From Dechloromonas hortensis (GTDB lineage Bacteria; Pseudomonadota; Gammaproteobacteria; Burkholderiales; Rhodocyclaceae): a stretch of DNA of 64,000 nucleotides. The notes beneath the pieces were generated by a model. That model was not told the DNA's origin. It searched no databases and saw nothing but the letters and a program-made list of their open reading frames with translations. Numbering within the stretch: the first letter of the stretch is position 1; the number at the start of each line of letters is the position of its first letter. The stretch lies in NCBI RefSeq assembly GCF_009469765.1, contig NZ_SSSQ01000006.1, forward strand, positions 62,001 through 126,000. Reading direction: 5' to 3'. Made by a program: the position numbers and the translations under genes. Positions 1 to 7,689 of the stretch are shown here, one piece after another.

Positions 1-536
1 CGGGCTGCCCATTGGGGAATTCGCAGTTGATCGAAGTCGGGAAGCAGGAACTCGCGCATGTCGCGGGCGGACACAACGTCGGCGAAGAACAGGCCGACCA
101 TTTCCCCCCAGACCACATGCTGGCGGCCAAAGCGGAAATCCCAGTTGCCGGCACTGTAATCGAGATAGTTTTCGCGCAATTGGGCATTGAAGCGTTGGTC
201 GCGTTCTACTTCCGGATTGTAGAAGTCGTTGATGCCGTAAACGGCATCGTAGTCGAAGCGGGCGCCTAGCTTCCATTTCAGGCTGTCGCTCAATTTCCCC
301 TGGCTGCTCAAGTCGGCGCGCGTGCGCATTTTTGACCAATGTTCCGGGCTCGCGATGGTTCGGGCCAGTTCAAACTGCAGAAAGCCCCTGATACCATTCC
401 CTGGGCTTGCTTTTTCGGCTGGTTTGTCCAGGTCGTCGCCAAAGAGCGCATTGCGGCCAAGAAGGTCATCATCGTCAGCTTGGGCTCCGAGTGAAAAGCA
501 GAGTGCGGCAATCAGTGTCAGGCGGTGAATGGTCAT
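1..536 (-). CDS. Outer-membrane DUF1302-like protein, N-terminal part (runs off the window)
   Basis: Reading the minus strand from ATG at 536 gives an open frame of 178 codons that reaches base 1 without a stop, so the C-terminus lies outside the window. It begins with a Sec signal peptide (MTIHRLTLIAALCFSLGAQA). An acidic mature start follows, then beta-strand-like alternation and the segment DFRFGRQHVVWGEMVGLFFA, which resembles the conserved GRQ-VVWGE region of DUF1302/porin-like outer-membrane proteins. It starts 31 bases downstream of the ABC ATPase at 568-1323 on the same strand, so the two are probably co-transcribed. With the divergent LolA-like gene, this resembles an envelope lipid or hydrophobic-compound export module. 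The family call is from recognition only; the substrate is unknown. Confidence 0.7.
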   Translation of the reverse strand, partial: MTIHRLTLIAALCFSLGAQADDDDLLGRNALFGDDLDKPAEKASPGNGIRGFLQFELARTIASPEHWSKMRTRADLSSQGKLSDSLKWKLGARFDYDAVYGINDFYNPEVERDQRFNAQLRENYLDYSAGNWDFRFGRQHVVWGEMVGLFFADVVSARDMREFLLPDFDQLRIPQWAA

Positions 537-567
537 TGTTGGTGTCTCGGGTTTCTTGGCTGCTGGA

Positions 568-1323
568 TTATTCAGCGTCGTCCTCATCATCACCTTCAGG
601 GAGGGGGCGAACGCGAGCCAGATTCCATGTCTTGTCGTTGCGAACACCAAAGGCGGTGATGGATCCATCTTCCATTTGGACAAGCCGGTCAGCATGGTCA
701 ATGACCTTCTGATCGTGGGTCGAGAAGATGAACGTGGTTTTTAGATAGCGATTAATCTGCTTCATCAGACGGAGGATTTCTCGGCCTGTGACTTTGTCCA
801 GATTGGCGGTGGGTTCGTCGGCCAGGACAATGCTGGGCTTGATGGCGAGTGCCCGGGCAATGGCTACGCGTTGCCGCTGGCCGCCGCTCAGCTGATTCGG
901 GCGGTTGTTGGCGAATTTGGACAGGCCGACAATATCAAGGAAGTAATTGACCCGTTTTTTTCGTTCGGTCGCAGAGATTTCCGGGCAGCGGAGCAGTGGG
1001 TACTCGACGTTCTCGGCGGCCGAGAGGACGGGCAAAAGATTGAAGGTCTGGAATATGAAACCGATGGAGCGGGCCCGTAGATCGGCCAGTTCATTGGCTG
1101 ATTTCAGGGAGACATCCTGATCATTGACATATATTTTTCCGCTACTGGGCTTGTCAATACAGCCGATCAGATTGAGCAGGGTGGTCTTGCCGCTGCCGGA
1201 CGGGCCGGAGATGGCGAGGAAGACGCCGGGTTCGATGGCCAGTGTAATATCATGGAGCGCCTGGACAGTCTGTTCGCCCAGGCGATAGTCCTTGAAGACA
1301 TGCTCGATTCGTACGACGCTCAT
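568..1323 (-). CDS. ABC transporter ATP-binding protein, LolD/MacB type
   Basis: 251 residues, the usual size for a LolD-family ATPase. Walker [13 protein letters not shown] lies near residue 40, the Q-loop in [11 protein letters not shown] near 90, the signature [15 protein letters not shown] near 145, Walker [13 protein letters not shown] near 165, and the H-loop in FSTHD near 200. These ATPases energise FtsX/MacB-type permeases that move lipids, lipoproteins or drugs out of the inner membrane, using periplasmic mechanotransmission rather than a channel. No permease is visible here; it could lie beyond the truncated gene at 1-536. The ATG at 1323 is back to back with the divergent LolA-like gene. 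The C-terminus is acidic (EGDDEDDAE). Confidence 0.9.
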   Translation of the reverse strand: MSVVRIEHVFKDYRLGEQTVQALHDITLAIEPGVFLAISGPSGSGKTTLLNLIGCIDKPSSGKIYVNDQDVSLKSANELADLRARSIGFIFQTFNLLPVLSAAENVEYPLLRCPEISATERKKRVNYFLDIVGLSKFANNRPNQLSGGQRQRVAIARALAIKPSIVLADEPTANLDKVTGREILRLMKQINRYLKTTFIFSTHDQKVIDHADRLVQMEDGSITAFGVRNDKTWNLARVRPLPEGDDEDDAE

Positions 1324-1374
1324 ACTGGGTTGATGCTGTCAAAGTTAACGCCAAACCAATACGGGAGAATGCTC

Positions 1375-2169
1375 ATGTCGCGTAATGGCGCCGAGGGGCT
1401 GAAGTTGAGGGTCTGTGTTCTGCTTGTGGGCATGTTTTTTTCGCTCCAGACTTTCACAGCGGTGGCGGAAGAACCTGGTTCAGCCCCGGTTGATGACTCA
1501 TATGCTCGGAGTATAGTGGAAAAGGCTGACAAGGTCCGCTTTCCGGCCGAGGGCTTTCAAGTCGATATCGTAATCAACACCAGTCAGCAGGACACGCAGG
1601 CTGAAACACGCAAGTATCGCGTTCTTTCCAAGGGTAACGAAAATTCCGTTGTCATGGTGACCGAGCCGGCCGCAGAGCGGGGGCAGATCATCTTGATGAA
1701 GGGGCGCGATCTTTGGGTTTTTATGCCCGAGGTTTCGCAGCCGGTCCGTATCTCGCTGGCGCAGCGCTTGACCGGGCAGGTGGCGAATGGAGACCTGGCA
1801 CGGGCCAATTTTTCCGGCGACTACAATCCCAAGGTCTTGCGCACAGAAACGATCAACGGCGAAACTTATCAGGTCCTGGAGTTGATTGCCGTGGACCGCA
1901 GCGTGACTTACCAGCGCGTTGTCTACTGGGTGAATGCGAAAAATGCCTGGCCGCTGAAGGCCGAGTTTTACTCGCTTTCCAACCGCCTGTTGAAAAAGTG
2001 CAGCTACGAAAACTTTCAAACCCTGGCCGGACGCTTGCGTCCGACGCGCCTGGTAATGGAGGACGCGCTGCGGGGCGGCGAGAAGTCGGTACTTCAGTAC
2101 GGCGAAATGAAGCTGCGCGACTTGCCGGACAAAATCTTTACCAAGGATTACCTGAAAAAACTGGATTGA
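1375..2169 (+). CDS. LolA-like outer-membrane lipoprotein-sorting family protein
   Basis: 264 residues from ATG 1375. I prefer this start over the in-frame ATGs at 1252 and 1369 because GGGAG at 1363-1367 gives a normal spacing of seven bases and the product then opens with a signal peptide (LKLRVCVLLVGMFFSLQTF, then AVAEE). The mature part has the pattern of the periplasmic LolA-like family (PF17131 type): an early VDIVINTSQ strand, then GRDLWVFMPEVSQPVRIS, and NFSGDYNP in the middle. Such proteins accompany FtsX- or MMPL/RND-type exporters and are thought to carry hydrophobic cargo across the periplasm. It is divergent from the ABC ATPase at 568-1323, suggesting a shared module. The cargo cannot be told from sequence. 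Confidence 0.75.
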   Translation: MSRNGAEGLKLRVCVLLVGMFFSLQTFTAVAEEPGSAPVDDSYARSIVEKADKVRFPAEGFQVDIVINTSQQDTQAETRKYRVLSKGNENSVVMVTEPAAERGQIILMKGRDLWVFMPEVSQPVRISLAQRLTGQVANGDLARANFSGDYNPKVLRTETINGETYQVLELIAVDRSVTYQRVVYWVNAKNAWPLKAEFYSLSNRLLKKCSYENFQTLAGRLRPTRLVMEDALRGGEKSVLQYGEMKLRDLPDKIFTKDYLKKLD

Positions 2170-2183
2170 TCGCCGGCAGGCGT

Positions 2184-2555
2184 TCAGTCGAACAGCAGGG
2201 CGGCCGCCACCTTGCGGCCCTCGGCGGCAAGGATGTTGAAAGTCCGGCAGGCAGCCTGCAGATCCATGACTTCTAGGCCGATGCCGGCCGGGGCAAATGG
2301 CCGGAGCAGCGGGCCGGCCGGGAAGCGCAGGCGTGCTCCGGTGCCGAGCAGAATAATCTCCGTGCCAAGCCCCAACAGTTTTTGCATGTCGCTTTCGGTC
2401 AGCGTGCTGACGGTTGCGGTCGACCATTCGAGAATGATCGACTCCGGTAGCAGGATCAGGTTTTTCTGATGTTTTTCGTTGTTGACCGCAACATAGCCTT
2501 CGCCATAGGCAGTGAACATATTGAGGCCGGCGGTGTTCGATTGATGGAGTTTCAC
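2184..2555 (-). CDS. Mth938-like (DUF498) domain protein
   Basis: 123 residues, a single small domain of the Mth938/DUF498 family (relatives include Xcc1710 and human NDUFAF3). Recognisable parts are the N-terminal FTAYGEGYVAVN strand, the WSTATVSTL segment, the core EIILLGTGARLRFPA and the C-terminal CRTFNILAAEGRKVAAALL helix. Family members are cytosolic, single-domain proteins; in mitochondria the relative helps complex I assembly, but the bacterial role is not settled. It converges on the LolA-like gene, with only 14 bases between the stops. It is divergent from alaA across a 124-base promoter region. Confidence 0.8.
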   Translation of the reverse strand: MKLHQSNTAGLNMFTAYGEGYVAVNNEKHQKNLILLPESIILEWSTATVSTLTESDMQKLLGLGTEIILLGTGARLRFPAGPLLRPFAPAGIGLEVMDLQAACRTFNILAAEGRKVAAALLFD

Positions 2556-2585
2556 GACGATATCTGCCTATTAAGTCCGCCAAAA

Positions 2586-2614
2586 TTGCGGTGCACCATT
2601 CGTTAAAGTAGGAT
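2586..2614 (+). promoter_or_regulatory. Candidate sigma-70 promoter for alaA-hom
   Basis: TTGCGG at 2586-2591 and TAGGAT at 2609-2614 are separated by 17 bases. They lie 66 bases upstream of the alaA ATG in the only sizeable gap before the operon. This is pattern matching only. Confidence 0.4.
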
Positions 2615-2679
2615 TATACCTTTTGGGGCTCGGTAGTCTGGCTGATGGCGGCTGGATACCTTCCCGACGGACCTCGTTC

Positions 2680-3924
2680 ATGAAACAAGTCAAGAAATCC
2701 GCCAAACTCGCCAACGTCTGCTACGACATCCGCGGCCCCGTGCTGCAGAAGGCCAAGCAGATGGAGGAAGAGGGTCACAAGATCATCAAGCTGAACATCG
2801 GCAACCTGGCCGCGTTCGGCTTCGATTCGCCTGAGGAAATTCAGCAGGACATCATCCGCAACCTGCCCAATGCGGCCGGTTATACGGACTCCAAGGGGAT
2901 TTTTGCGGCGCGCAAGGCGATCATGCACTACACCCAGCAAAAGGGTATCAAGGGTGTGACGCTGGAGGATATCTACGTCGGTAACGGTGTTTCCGAGCTG
3001 ATCGTGATGGCGATGAACGCCTTGCTCGACGCCGGTGACGAAGTGCTCGTTCCCGCCCCCGACTATCCCTTGTGGACAGCTGGCATCAGTCTTTCCGGCG
3101 GCACCCCAAAGCATTACCTGTGCGATGAGGACAACGGCTGGTATCCGGACCTGAACGACATCCGTAGCAAGATTACGCCGAAGACCAAGGCCATCGTCAT
3201 CATCAATCCGAACAACCCGACCGGTGCGCTGTATCCGGACGAGTTGCTGAAGGAAATCATCGAGATCGCCCGTCAGCATCACCTGATCATCTATGCCGAT
3301 GAAGTCTATGACAAGGTGCTCTACGATGATGTCAAGCACACGTCGATCGCCTCGCTGTCCGATGACGTGCTGACTATTACCTTCAATGGCCTGTCGAAGA
3401 ATTACCGCTCCTGCGGCTATCGAGCCGGCTGGCTGGTGGTGTCGGGCGACAAGCGGCATGCCAAGGATTACATCGAAGGTCTCGACATGCTTGCTTCGAT
3501 GCGCCTGTGCGCCAATGCGCCGGGCCAGCACGGCATCCAGACCGCCTTGGGCGGCTATCAGAGCATCGACGACCTGATCAAGGAAGGCGGGCGCCTGCGC
3601 CGCCAGCGCGATATCGCGCACGAACTGATTACGGCCATCCCCGGGGTGACTTGTGTCAAGCCGAAGGCGGCGCTGTACATGTTCCCGAAGCTTGACCCGA
3701 AGGTTTATCCGATCAAGAACGACCAGGCTTTCATTACCGAATTGCTGCAGGAAGAGAAAGTGCTGCTGGTCCAGGGTTCCGGCTTCAACTGGCCGCATCC
3801 GGACCATTTCCGCCTGGTTTTCCTGCCGCACGAAGATGATCTGCGGGAAGCGATCGGCCGTCTTGCCCGCTTCCTGGAAAATTACCGGAAGCGTCATTCA
3901 ACCCAAGTTAACCAACCCAAGTAA
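2680..3924 (+). CDS. alaA: Glutamate-pyruvate aminotransferase AlaA (class I PLP enzyme)
   Basis: 414 residues from ATG 2680. The reading frame stays open further upstream (to 2623), but AlaA proteins begin close to the KSAKLANVCYDIRGPVL motif seen here at residues 6-22. Class I aminotransferase features are PAPDYPLWTA near 125, IINPNNPTGA at 174-183, ADEVYDKVLYDD near 206, and the PLP lysine K240 in FNGLSKNYR. The enzyme makes alanine from pyruvate and glutamate in the cytosol. The adjacent homoserine dehydrogenase starts nine bases after the stop, an arrangement common in betaproteobacteria. One small oddity: the N-terminal motif reads NIGNLAAFGFD where E. coli has NIGNPAPFGFD. Confidence 0.93.
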   Translation: MKQVKKSAKLANVCYDIRGPVLQKAKQMEEEGHKIIKLNIGNLAAFGFDSPEEIQQDIIRNLPNAAGYTDSKGIFAARKAIMHYTQQKGIKGVTLEDIYVGNGVSELIVMAMNALLDAGDEVLVPAPDYPLWTAGISLSGGTPKHYLCDEDNGWYPDLNDIRSKITPKTKAIVIINPNNPTGALYPDELLKEIIEIARQHHLIIYADEVYDKVLYDDVKHTSIASLSDDVLTITFNGLSKNYRSCGYRAGWLVVSGDKRHAKDYIEGLDMLASMRLCANAPGQHGIQTALGGYQSIDDLIKEGGRLRRQRDIAHELITAIPGVTCVKPKAALYMFPKLDPKVYPIKNDQAFITELLQEEKVLLVQGSGFNWPHPDHFRLVFLPHEDDLREAIGRLARFLENYRKRHSTQVNQPK

Positions 3925-3933
3925 AGTCAGAGC

Positions 3934-5244
3934 ATGAAACCCATCAATGTTGGCCTTATCGGCATCGGCACCGTCGGCGGTGGCACCTGGACCGTTCTCA
4001 AGCGCAATGCGGAAGAAATTACCCGTCGCGCCGGCCGTCCGATTCGAATTACGGCCGTCGCCGACAAGAATGTCGAGCTGGCCAAGCAGGTGACGGGTGG
4101 TGCTGCGCGCGTCACCGACGACGCATTCTCGCTGGTGACCGATCCGGAAATCGACATCATCGTCGAGCTGATCGGTGGCTATGGCGTGGCCAAGGAACTG
4201 GTCATGCAGGCCATTGCCAACGGCAAGCATGTTGTGACCGCCAACAAGGCGCTGCTTGCCGTGCATGGCACCGAGATCTTCAATGCCGCCCAGGAAAAGG
4301 GTGTCATGGTCGCTTTCGAAGCCGCCGTCGCCGGCGGCATTCCGGTCATCAAGGCGCTGCGCGAAGGCCTGAGCGCCAACCGCATCGAATGGGCGGCTGG
4401 CATCATCAACGGTACGACCAATTTCATCCTGTCCGAAATGCGCGACAAGGGCCTGTCCTTCGACGAAGTGCTCAAGGAAGCACAGCGTCTGGGCTATGCC
4501 GAAGCCGATCCGACCTTCGATATCGAAGGGGTCGATGCCGCCCACAAGGCGACGTTGATTGCCTCGATCGCCTATGGCATTCCGGTGCAGTTCGACAAGG
4601 CCTACATCGAGGGCATCACCAAGCTCGAAGCTTCCGACATCAAGTATGCCGAGCAACTCGGTTACCGGATCAAGCTGCTCGGTATTGCCAAGCGTCGCGA
4701 AAAGGGCATCGAACTGCGTGTCCATCCGACCCTGATCCCGGCCAAGCGCCTGATCGCCAATGTCGAAGGCGCGATGAACGCCGTCGTCGTCAAGGGCGAT
4801 GCCGTCGGTACGACGCTGTATTACGGCAAGGGCGCCGGCGCCGAGCCGACCGCTTCGGCCGTGATCGCCGACCTGGTCGACGTCACCCGCCTGGCGACGG
4901 CCGACCCGGAACATCGCGTGCCGCACCTGGCCTTCCAGCCGGACGCAATGTCCAACCTGCCGATCCTGCCGATGAGCGAAGTGGAGACCGGCTACTACCT
5001 GCGTCTGCGCGTGGAGGACAAGCCGGGCGTGCTGGCCGACGTCACCCGCATTCTGGCCGACCAGGCAATCTCGATCGATGCCATGCTGCAGCGCGAGCCG
5101 GAAGAAGGCGAGGGCGAGACCGACATCATCATCCTGACCCACGTCTGCAAGGAAAGCTCTGCCGATGCCGCGATCGTCAAGATCGAAGGGCTGGCGGCGC
5201 AAAAGGGCAAGGTCAAGCGCATCCGCCTGGAAGAGCTGCAATAA
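3934..5244 (+). CDS. hom: Homoserine dehydrogenase with C-terminal ACT domain
   Basis: 436 residues, typical of the monofunctional Hom enzyme. The N-terminal Rossmann fold shows GLIGIGTVGGGTW at residues 7-19. The catalytic domain carries NGTTNFILSEM near 158 and the EADPTFDIEGVDAAHK motif near 190, whose lysine and acids bind homoserine. A C-terminal ACT domain (about 355-430, starting YYLRLRVEDKPGVLAD) is the usual site for threonine feedback. The enzyme reduces aspartate semialdehyde to homoserine. It is co-directional with alaA and followed by a strong hairpin terminator. thrC, its common neighbour, is displaced to 8847. Confidence 0.95.
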   Translation: MKPINVGLIGIGTVGGGTWTVLKRNAEEITRRAGRPIRITAVADKNVELAKQVTGGAARVTDDAFSLVTDPEIDIIVELIGGYGVAKELVMQAIANGKHVVTANKALLAVHGTEIFNAAQEKGVMVAFEAAVAGGIPVIKALREGLSANRIEWAAGIINGTTNFILSEMRDKGLSFDEVLKEAQRLGYAEADPTFDIEGVDAAHKATLIASIAYGIPVQFDKAYIEGITKLEASDIKYAEQLGYRIKLLGIAKRREKGIELRVHPTLIPAKRLIANVEGAMNAVVVKGDAVGTTLYYGKGAGAEPTASAVIADLVDVTRLATADPEHRVPHLAFQPDAMSNLPILPMSEVETGYYLRLRVEDKPGVLADVTRILADQAISIDAMLQREPEEGEGETDIIILTHVCKESSADAAIVKIEGLAAQKGKVKRIRLEELQ

Positions 5245-5267
5245 GCCTTTTCCGGCTGAATTGATCG

Positions 5268-5292
5268 ACGGGAGCCGCTGGCTCCCGTTTTT
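5268..5292 (+). terminator. Rho-independent terminator after hom
   Basis: CGGGAGCC at 5269-5276 pairs with GGCTCCCG at 5280-5287 around a three-base loop, followed by a T run from 5288. It lies 24 bases after the hom stop and closes the alaA-hom unit. Confidence 0.9.
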
Positions 5293-5352
5293 ATTTCAGC
5301 CTTGCCATTGCGAGGGGCATCCCTGCGGTCGACGCTGAAAAAAGGGCAATTT

Positions 5353-6795
5353 TCAACGGCCGGGCAAGTTGTCGCAGATTTCGCCGAGGCGCTGCAGGGC
5401 GCTATCAATTTCCGGGGTGTATGGGGCGCCGCAGTTCAGGCGGACGAAACCGTCATAACGATTGGAGTTGGAGAACATCAGTCCGGGGGCGATGAAAATG
5501 CCCTCGGCCAGCGCCGCGTCGAACAGGGCTTTCGATGACAGGCCGGGCGCCAACTCGACCCATAGTGCGAGGCCGCCGGCCGGTTCGCTGAGCCGGGTAC
5601 CGCTCGGGAAGTAACGGGCGATCGCTTCCGCCGTCCGGGCGCGCTGGGTTTTCAGGCAACTGCGCAGACGCCGCAAGTGGCGGTCGTAGGCGCTGGAGGC
5701 GATGAAATCGGCCGCCGCCAGCTGGGCCAGTTCCTCGTTGTTGCGACTCTGCACATACTTGAGCATTTCCACCCGCGACTGCCAGCGCCCGGCATTCATC
5801 CAGCCCAGGCGCAAGCCGGGGGCCAGGACCTTGTGCAGCGAGGCACAGTGAATGACATTGCCGTCCCGGTCCCAGGCTTTCAGTGCCTTGAGCGGCGTGT
5901 CGTCGTTGCTCAGCGCACTATAGGTGTCGTCTTCGATCAGTGGAATCTCGTTTACTCGACATAACTCGACCAGATTGGCTTTCTGGGCATCCGGCATGAT
6001 GCTGCCGAGGGGGTTCTGCAAGTGAGGAACGACGACCAGCGCCTTGATCTTTTCGCTGGTCTGGATGGCCAGTTGCAGCGCTTCGAGCGAAATGCCGCTG
6101 TGCGGACTGGTCGGGATTTCCAGGGCGCGCAGGCCGAGTGTTTCAAGTACCTGGAGCAGTCCGAAAAAGGTCGGCGATTCGACGGCGACGATATCGCCGG
6201 GCTGAGTAATGGCCCGCAGCGCCAGGTTGAGCGCTTCGATGCAGCCTTGAGTGACCAGGATCTCCTCAGGTGCCAGCAGCATGCCGTTGGCCATTGCCCG
6301 TTTGGCCAGGGCGCTGCGGAAAGTGACATTGCCGTTGTTCGACGGGGGGCTGACCAGCAATTCCGGGTGCCGGCGAAGGGCGCGAGTGGCGGCATTCTTC
6401 AGGGCCTCGGCCGGATAAAGGGCCGGGGCGCTGCGGGCGCTGGAAAAGTTGATCTTGACCTGGGCTTGCCGGCCACGGGCGATAAATTCCGAAACCCGGG
6501 CATTGATGCCGACATATTGGGCGGGGTCCGGCGCTTGGCCGGCAATGGGTTCGGCCAGTGGGCGTACGGCCAGCCGACGCGGTCGACGGACGAAATTGCC
6601 GGAGCGCGGCCGCGCTTCCAGCCAGCCGTCGCTCTCCAGTTGCCGGCACAGCTGGACGGCGGTGGACAGGCTGACTTCATGCCGCCCCATCAAGGCCCGG
6701 ACTGACGGGAAACGATCGCCCTGGGCGAGGGCGCCGGTTTCTATCGCGGTGCGGTAATGGGCGGCCAGGCGCCGATAAAGGGGGAGCTGATCCAT
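5353..6795 (-). CDS. MocR-type (GntR/aminotransferase) transcriptional regulator
   Basis: 480 residues with the classic two-part MocR layout. A GntR winged helix-turn-helix covers about residues 5-72 (RFPSVRALMGRHEVSLSTAV and GWLEARPRSGNFV). A class I aminotransferase-like domain covers about 110-475, with the PLP lysine at K322 in SLHKVLAPGLRLGW and the EDDTYSAL segment at 288-295. MocR proteins sense vitamin B6 or amino-acid-like ligands through bound PLP and usually regulate a divergent neighbour. Here the divergent neighbours are the small unit at 6982-8814. Direct CAGAT repeats in the shared promoter region could be its operator. The ligand is unknown. Confidence 0.9.
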   Translation of the reverse strand: MDQLPLYRRLAAHYRTAIETGALAQGDRFPSVRALMGRHEVSLSTAVQLCRQLESDGWLEARPRSGNFVRRPRRLAVRPLAEPIAGQAPDPAQYVGINARVSEFIARGRQAQVKINFSSARSAPALYPAEALKNAATRALRRHPELLVSPPSNNGNVTFRSALAKRAMANGMLLAPEEILVTQGCIEALNLALRAITQPGDIVAVESPTFFGLLQVLETLGLRALEIPTSPHSGISLEALQLAIQTSEKIKALVVVPHLQNPLGSIMPDAQKANLVELCRVNEIPLIEDDTYSALSNDDTPLKALKAWDRDGNVIHCASLHKVLAPGLRLGWMNAGRWQSRVEMLKYVQSRNNEELAQLAAADFIASSAYDRHLRRLRSCLKTQRARTAEAIARYFPSGTRLSEPAGGLALWVELAPGLSSKALFDAALAEGIFIAPGLMFSNSNRYDGFVRLNCGAPYTPEIDSALQRLGEICDNLPGR

Positions 6796-6827
6796 GCCTG
6801 ATCTTCCTCTGCCGCAGGTTTTTGCGA

Positions 6828-6893
6828 CAGATATAGATGTCCGAAAATCGCACCATAACAGATGTGAATAAACAAAACTGTTGCGGTTCAGAT
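6828..6893. promoter_or_regulatory. Three phased CAGAT repeats, candidate MocR operator
   Basis: CAGAT occurs at 6828-6832, 6859-6863 and 6889-6893, i.e. at 31- and 30-base steps (about three helical turns each). An AACAG...CTGTT inverted repeat spans 6857-6882. All lie in the 186-base gap between the MocR gene and its divergent neighbour. MocR regulators often bind direct repeats; the assignment here is inference. Confidence 0.35.
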
Positions 6894-6981
6894 GCCTGTT
6901 TTCTGTGGCTGTTTCGCAAGCCGTCGGCTGGCTACGATCTCGTCATGTCCCGAGTCCGGGAGGCAATTGAGGAGTAGGAGC

Positions 6982-7302
6982 ATGGATGATCGGCGAACCC
7001 TGAAGCTGAGCTTGTGTCGTGGCGAAACCCGCCAATTTTTGCTCGACCCCGGCAGTACGGTACTACTGCTCGTCGGTGAGGCGGAGCTGCATGGCCCGCC
7101 GGAGTGGCTGGCCGAAGCGATGGTCCGACCACGCTGGCGGCTTGGCGCCGAGCAGATCTGGCAGGCTGAACGCGGCGGCTGGATCGAACTGGCCGCCCTG
7201 AGTGCGCTGCAAGTGTTGGTCATTCCACCGGATGGTGTGGCCTGGTGGCGCCGGGTGGGGCGCTGTCTGGAGGCGGTGTTTGGCGTTTCGCAGCCTGGCT
7301 GA
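6982..7302 (+). CDS. Small hypothetical protein, DUF2917-like
   Basis: 106 residues from ATG 6982, chosen because GGAG copies lie at 6971-6974 and 6977-6980. The frame is open further upstream to 6892 but has no ribosome site there. The sequence is compact and strand-rich: LKLSLCRGETRQFLLDPGST, then a run rich in tryptophan (WLAEAMVRPRWRLGAEQIW). The pattern resembles DUF2917 proteins (a basic start, then hydrophobic strands ending in a cupin-like barrel), but this is weak. There is no signal peptide or membrane segment. It is the first gene of the unit divergent from the MocR regulator, so it may be a direct regulatory target. Confidence 0.6.
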   Translation: MDDRRTLKLSLCRGETRQFLLDPGSTVLLLVGEAELHGPPEWLAEAMVRPRWRLGAEQIWQAERGGWIELAALSALQVLVIPPDGVAWWRRVGRCLEAVFGVSQPG

Positions 7303-7422
7303 GCGAGCGCATATACCCTCATCAAGACTATGCCTATTCCGATTCGGATCAAGGAAATGTCTCGCGATGGCCGGCAGAATCGTTGCCAATTGCCATTCCG
7401 GCAAGCCTTTCAAGGAGCTATC

Positions 7423-7689
7423 ATGCAACATATCCATGCCTGCAACCACACCACGCCCGAAGCCCTCTATCCGTTCGATGCGCGCGGCATTGCCAAGCGT
7501 TTCCGTCATGCCGCCATCTTTGGCGCGCTGGATGCGCTGCAGCCTGGCGAAACCATGCGTTTTTGCAATGACCACGATCCTCTGCCGCTGCTCGCCCAGT
7601 TGCAGCAGCGCTACGGTGCCCACTTGAACATCGAGTACAAGCAGCGCGAGCCGGGTGCCATCGTGATCGATTTCGCCGTTGTTGCCTGA
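7423..7689 (+). CDS. DUF2249 domain protein
   Basis: 88 residues from ATG 7423, preceded by AAGGAG at 7412-7417. The pattern matches DUF2249: an early FDARGIAKRFRHAAIFGALD, a central LQPGETMRFCNDHDPLPLL, and a closing EYKQREPGAIVIDF. DUF2249 proteins have a TusA/SirA-like small alpha/beta fold and are often found near denitrification or NO-response genes, which fits the NnrS-like gene that follows directly. The stop codon abuts the TTG start of that gene, suggesting coupled translation. The biochemical role is unknown. Confidence 0.8.
   Translation: MQHIHACNHTTPEALYPFDARGIAKRFRHAAIFGALDALQPGETMRFCNDHDPLPLLAQLQQRYGAHLNIEYKQREPGAIVIDFAVVA

Noticed and set aside
3898..5241. A 447-codon minus-strand open frame opposite hom
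   Set aside because: Antisense shadow caused by the strong third-position GC bias; hom is unambiguous.
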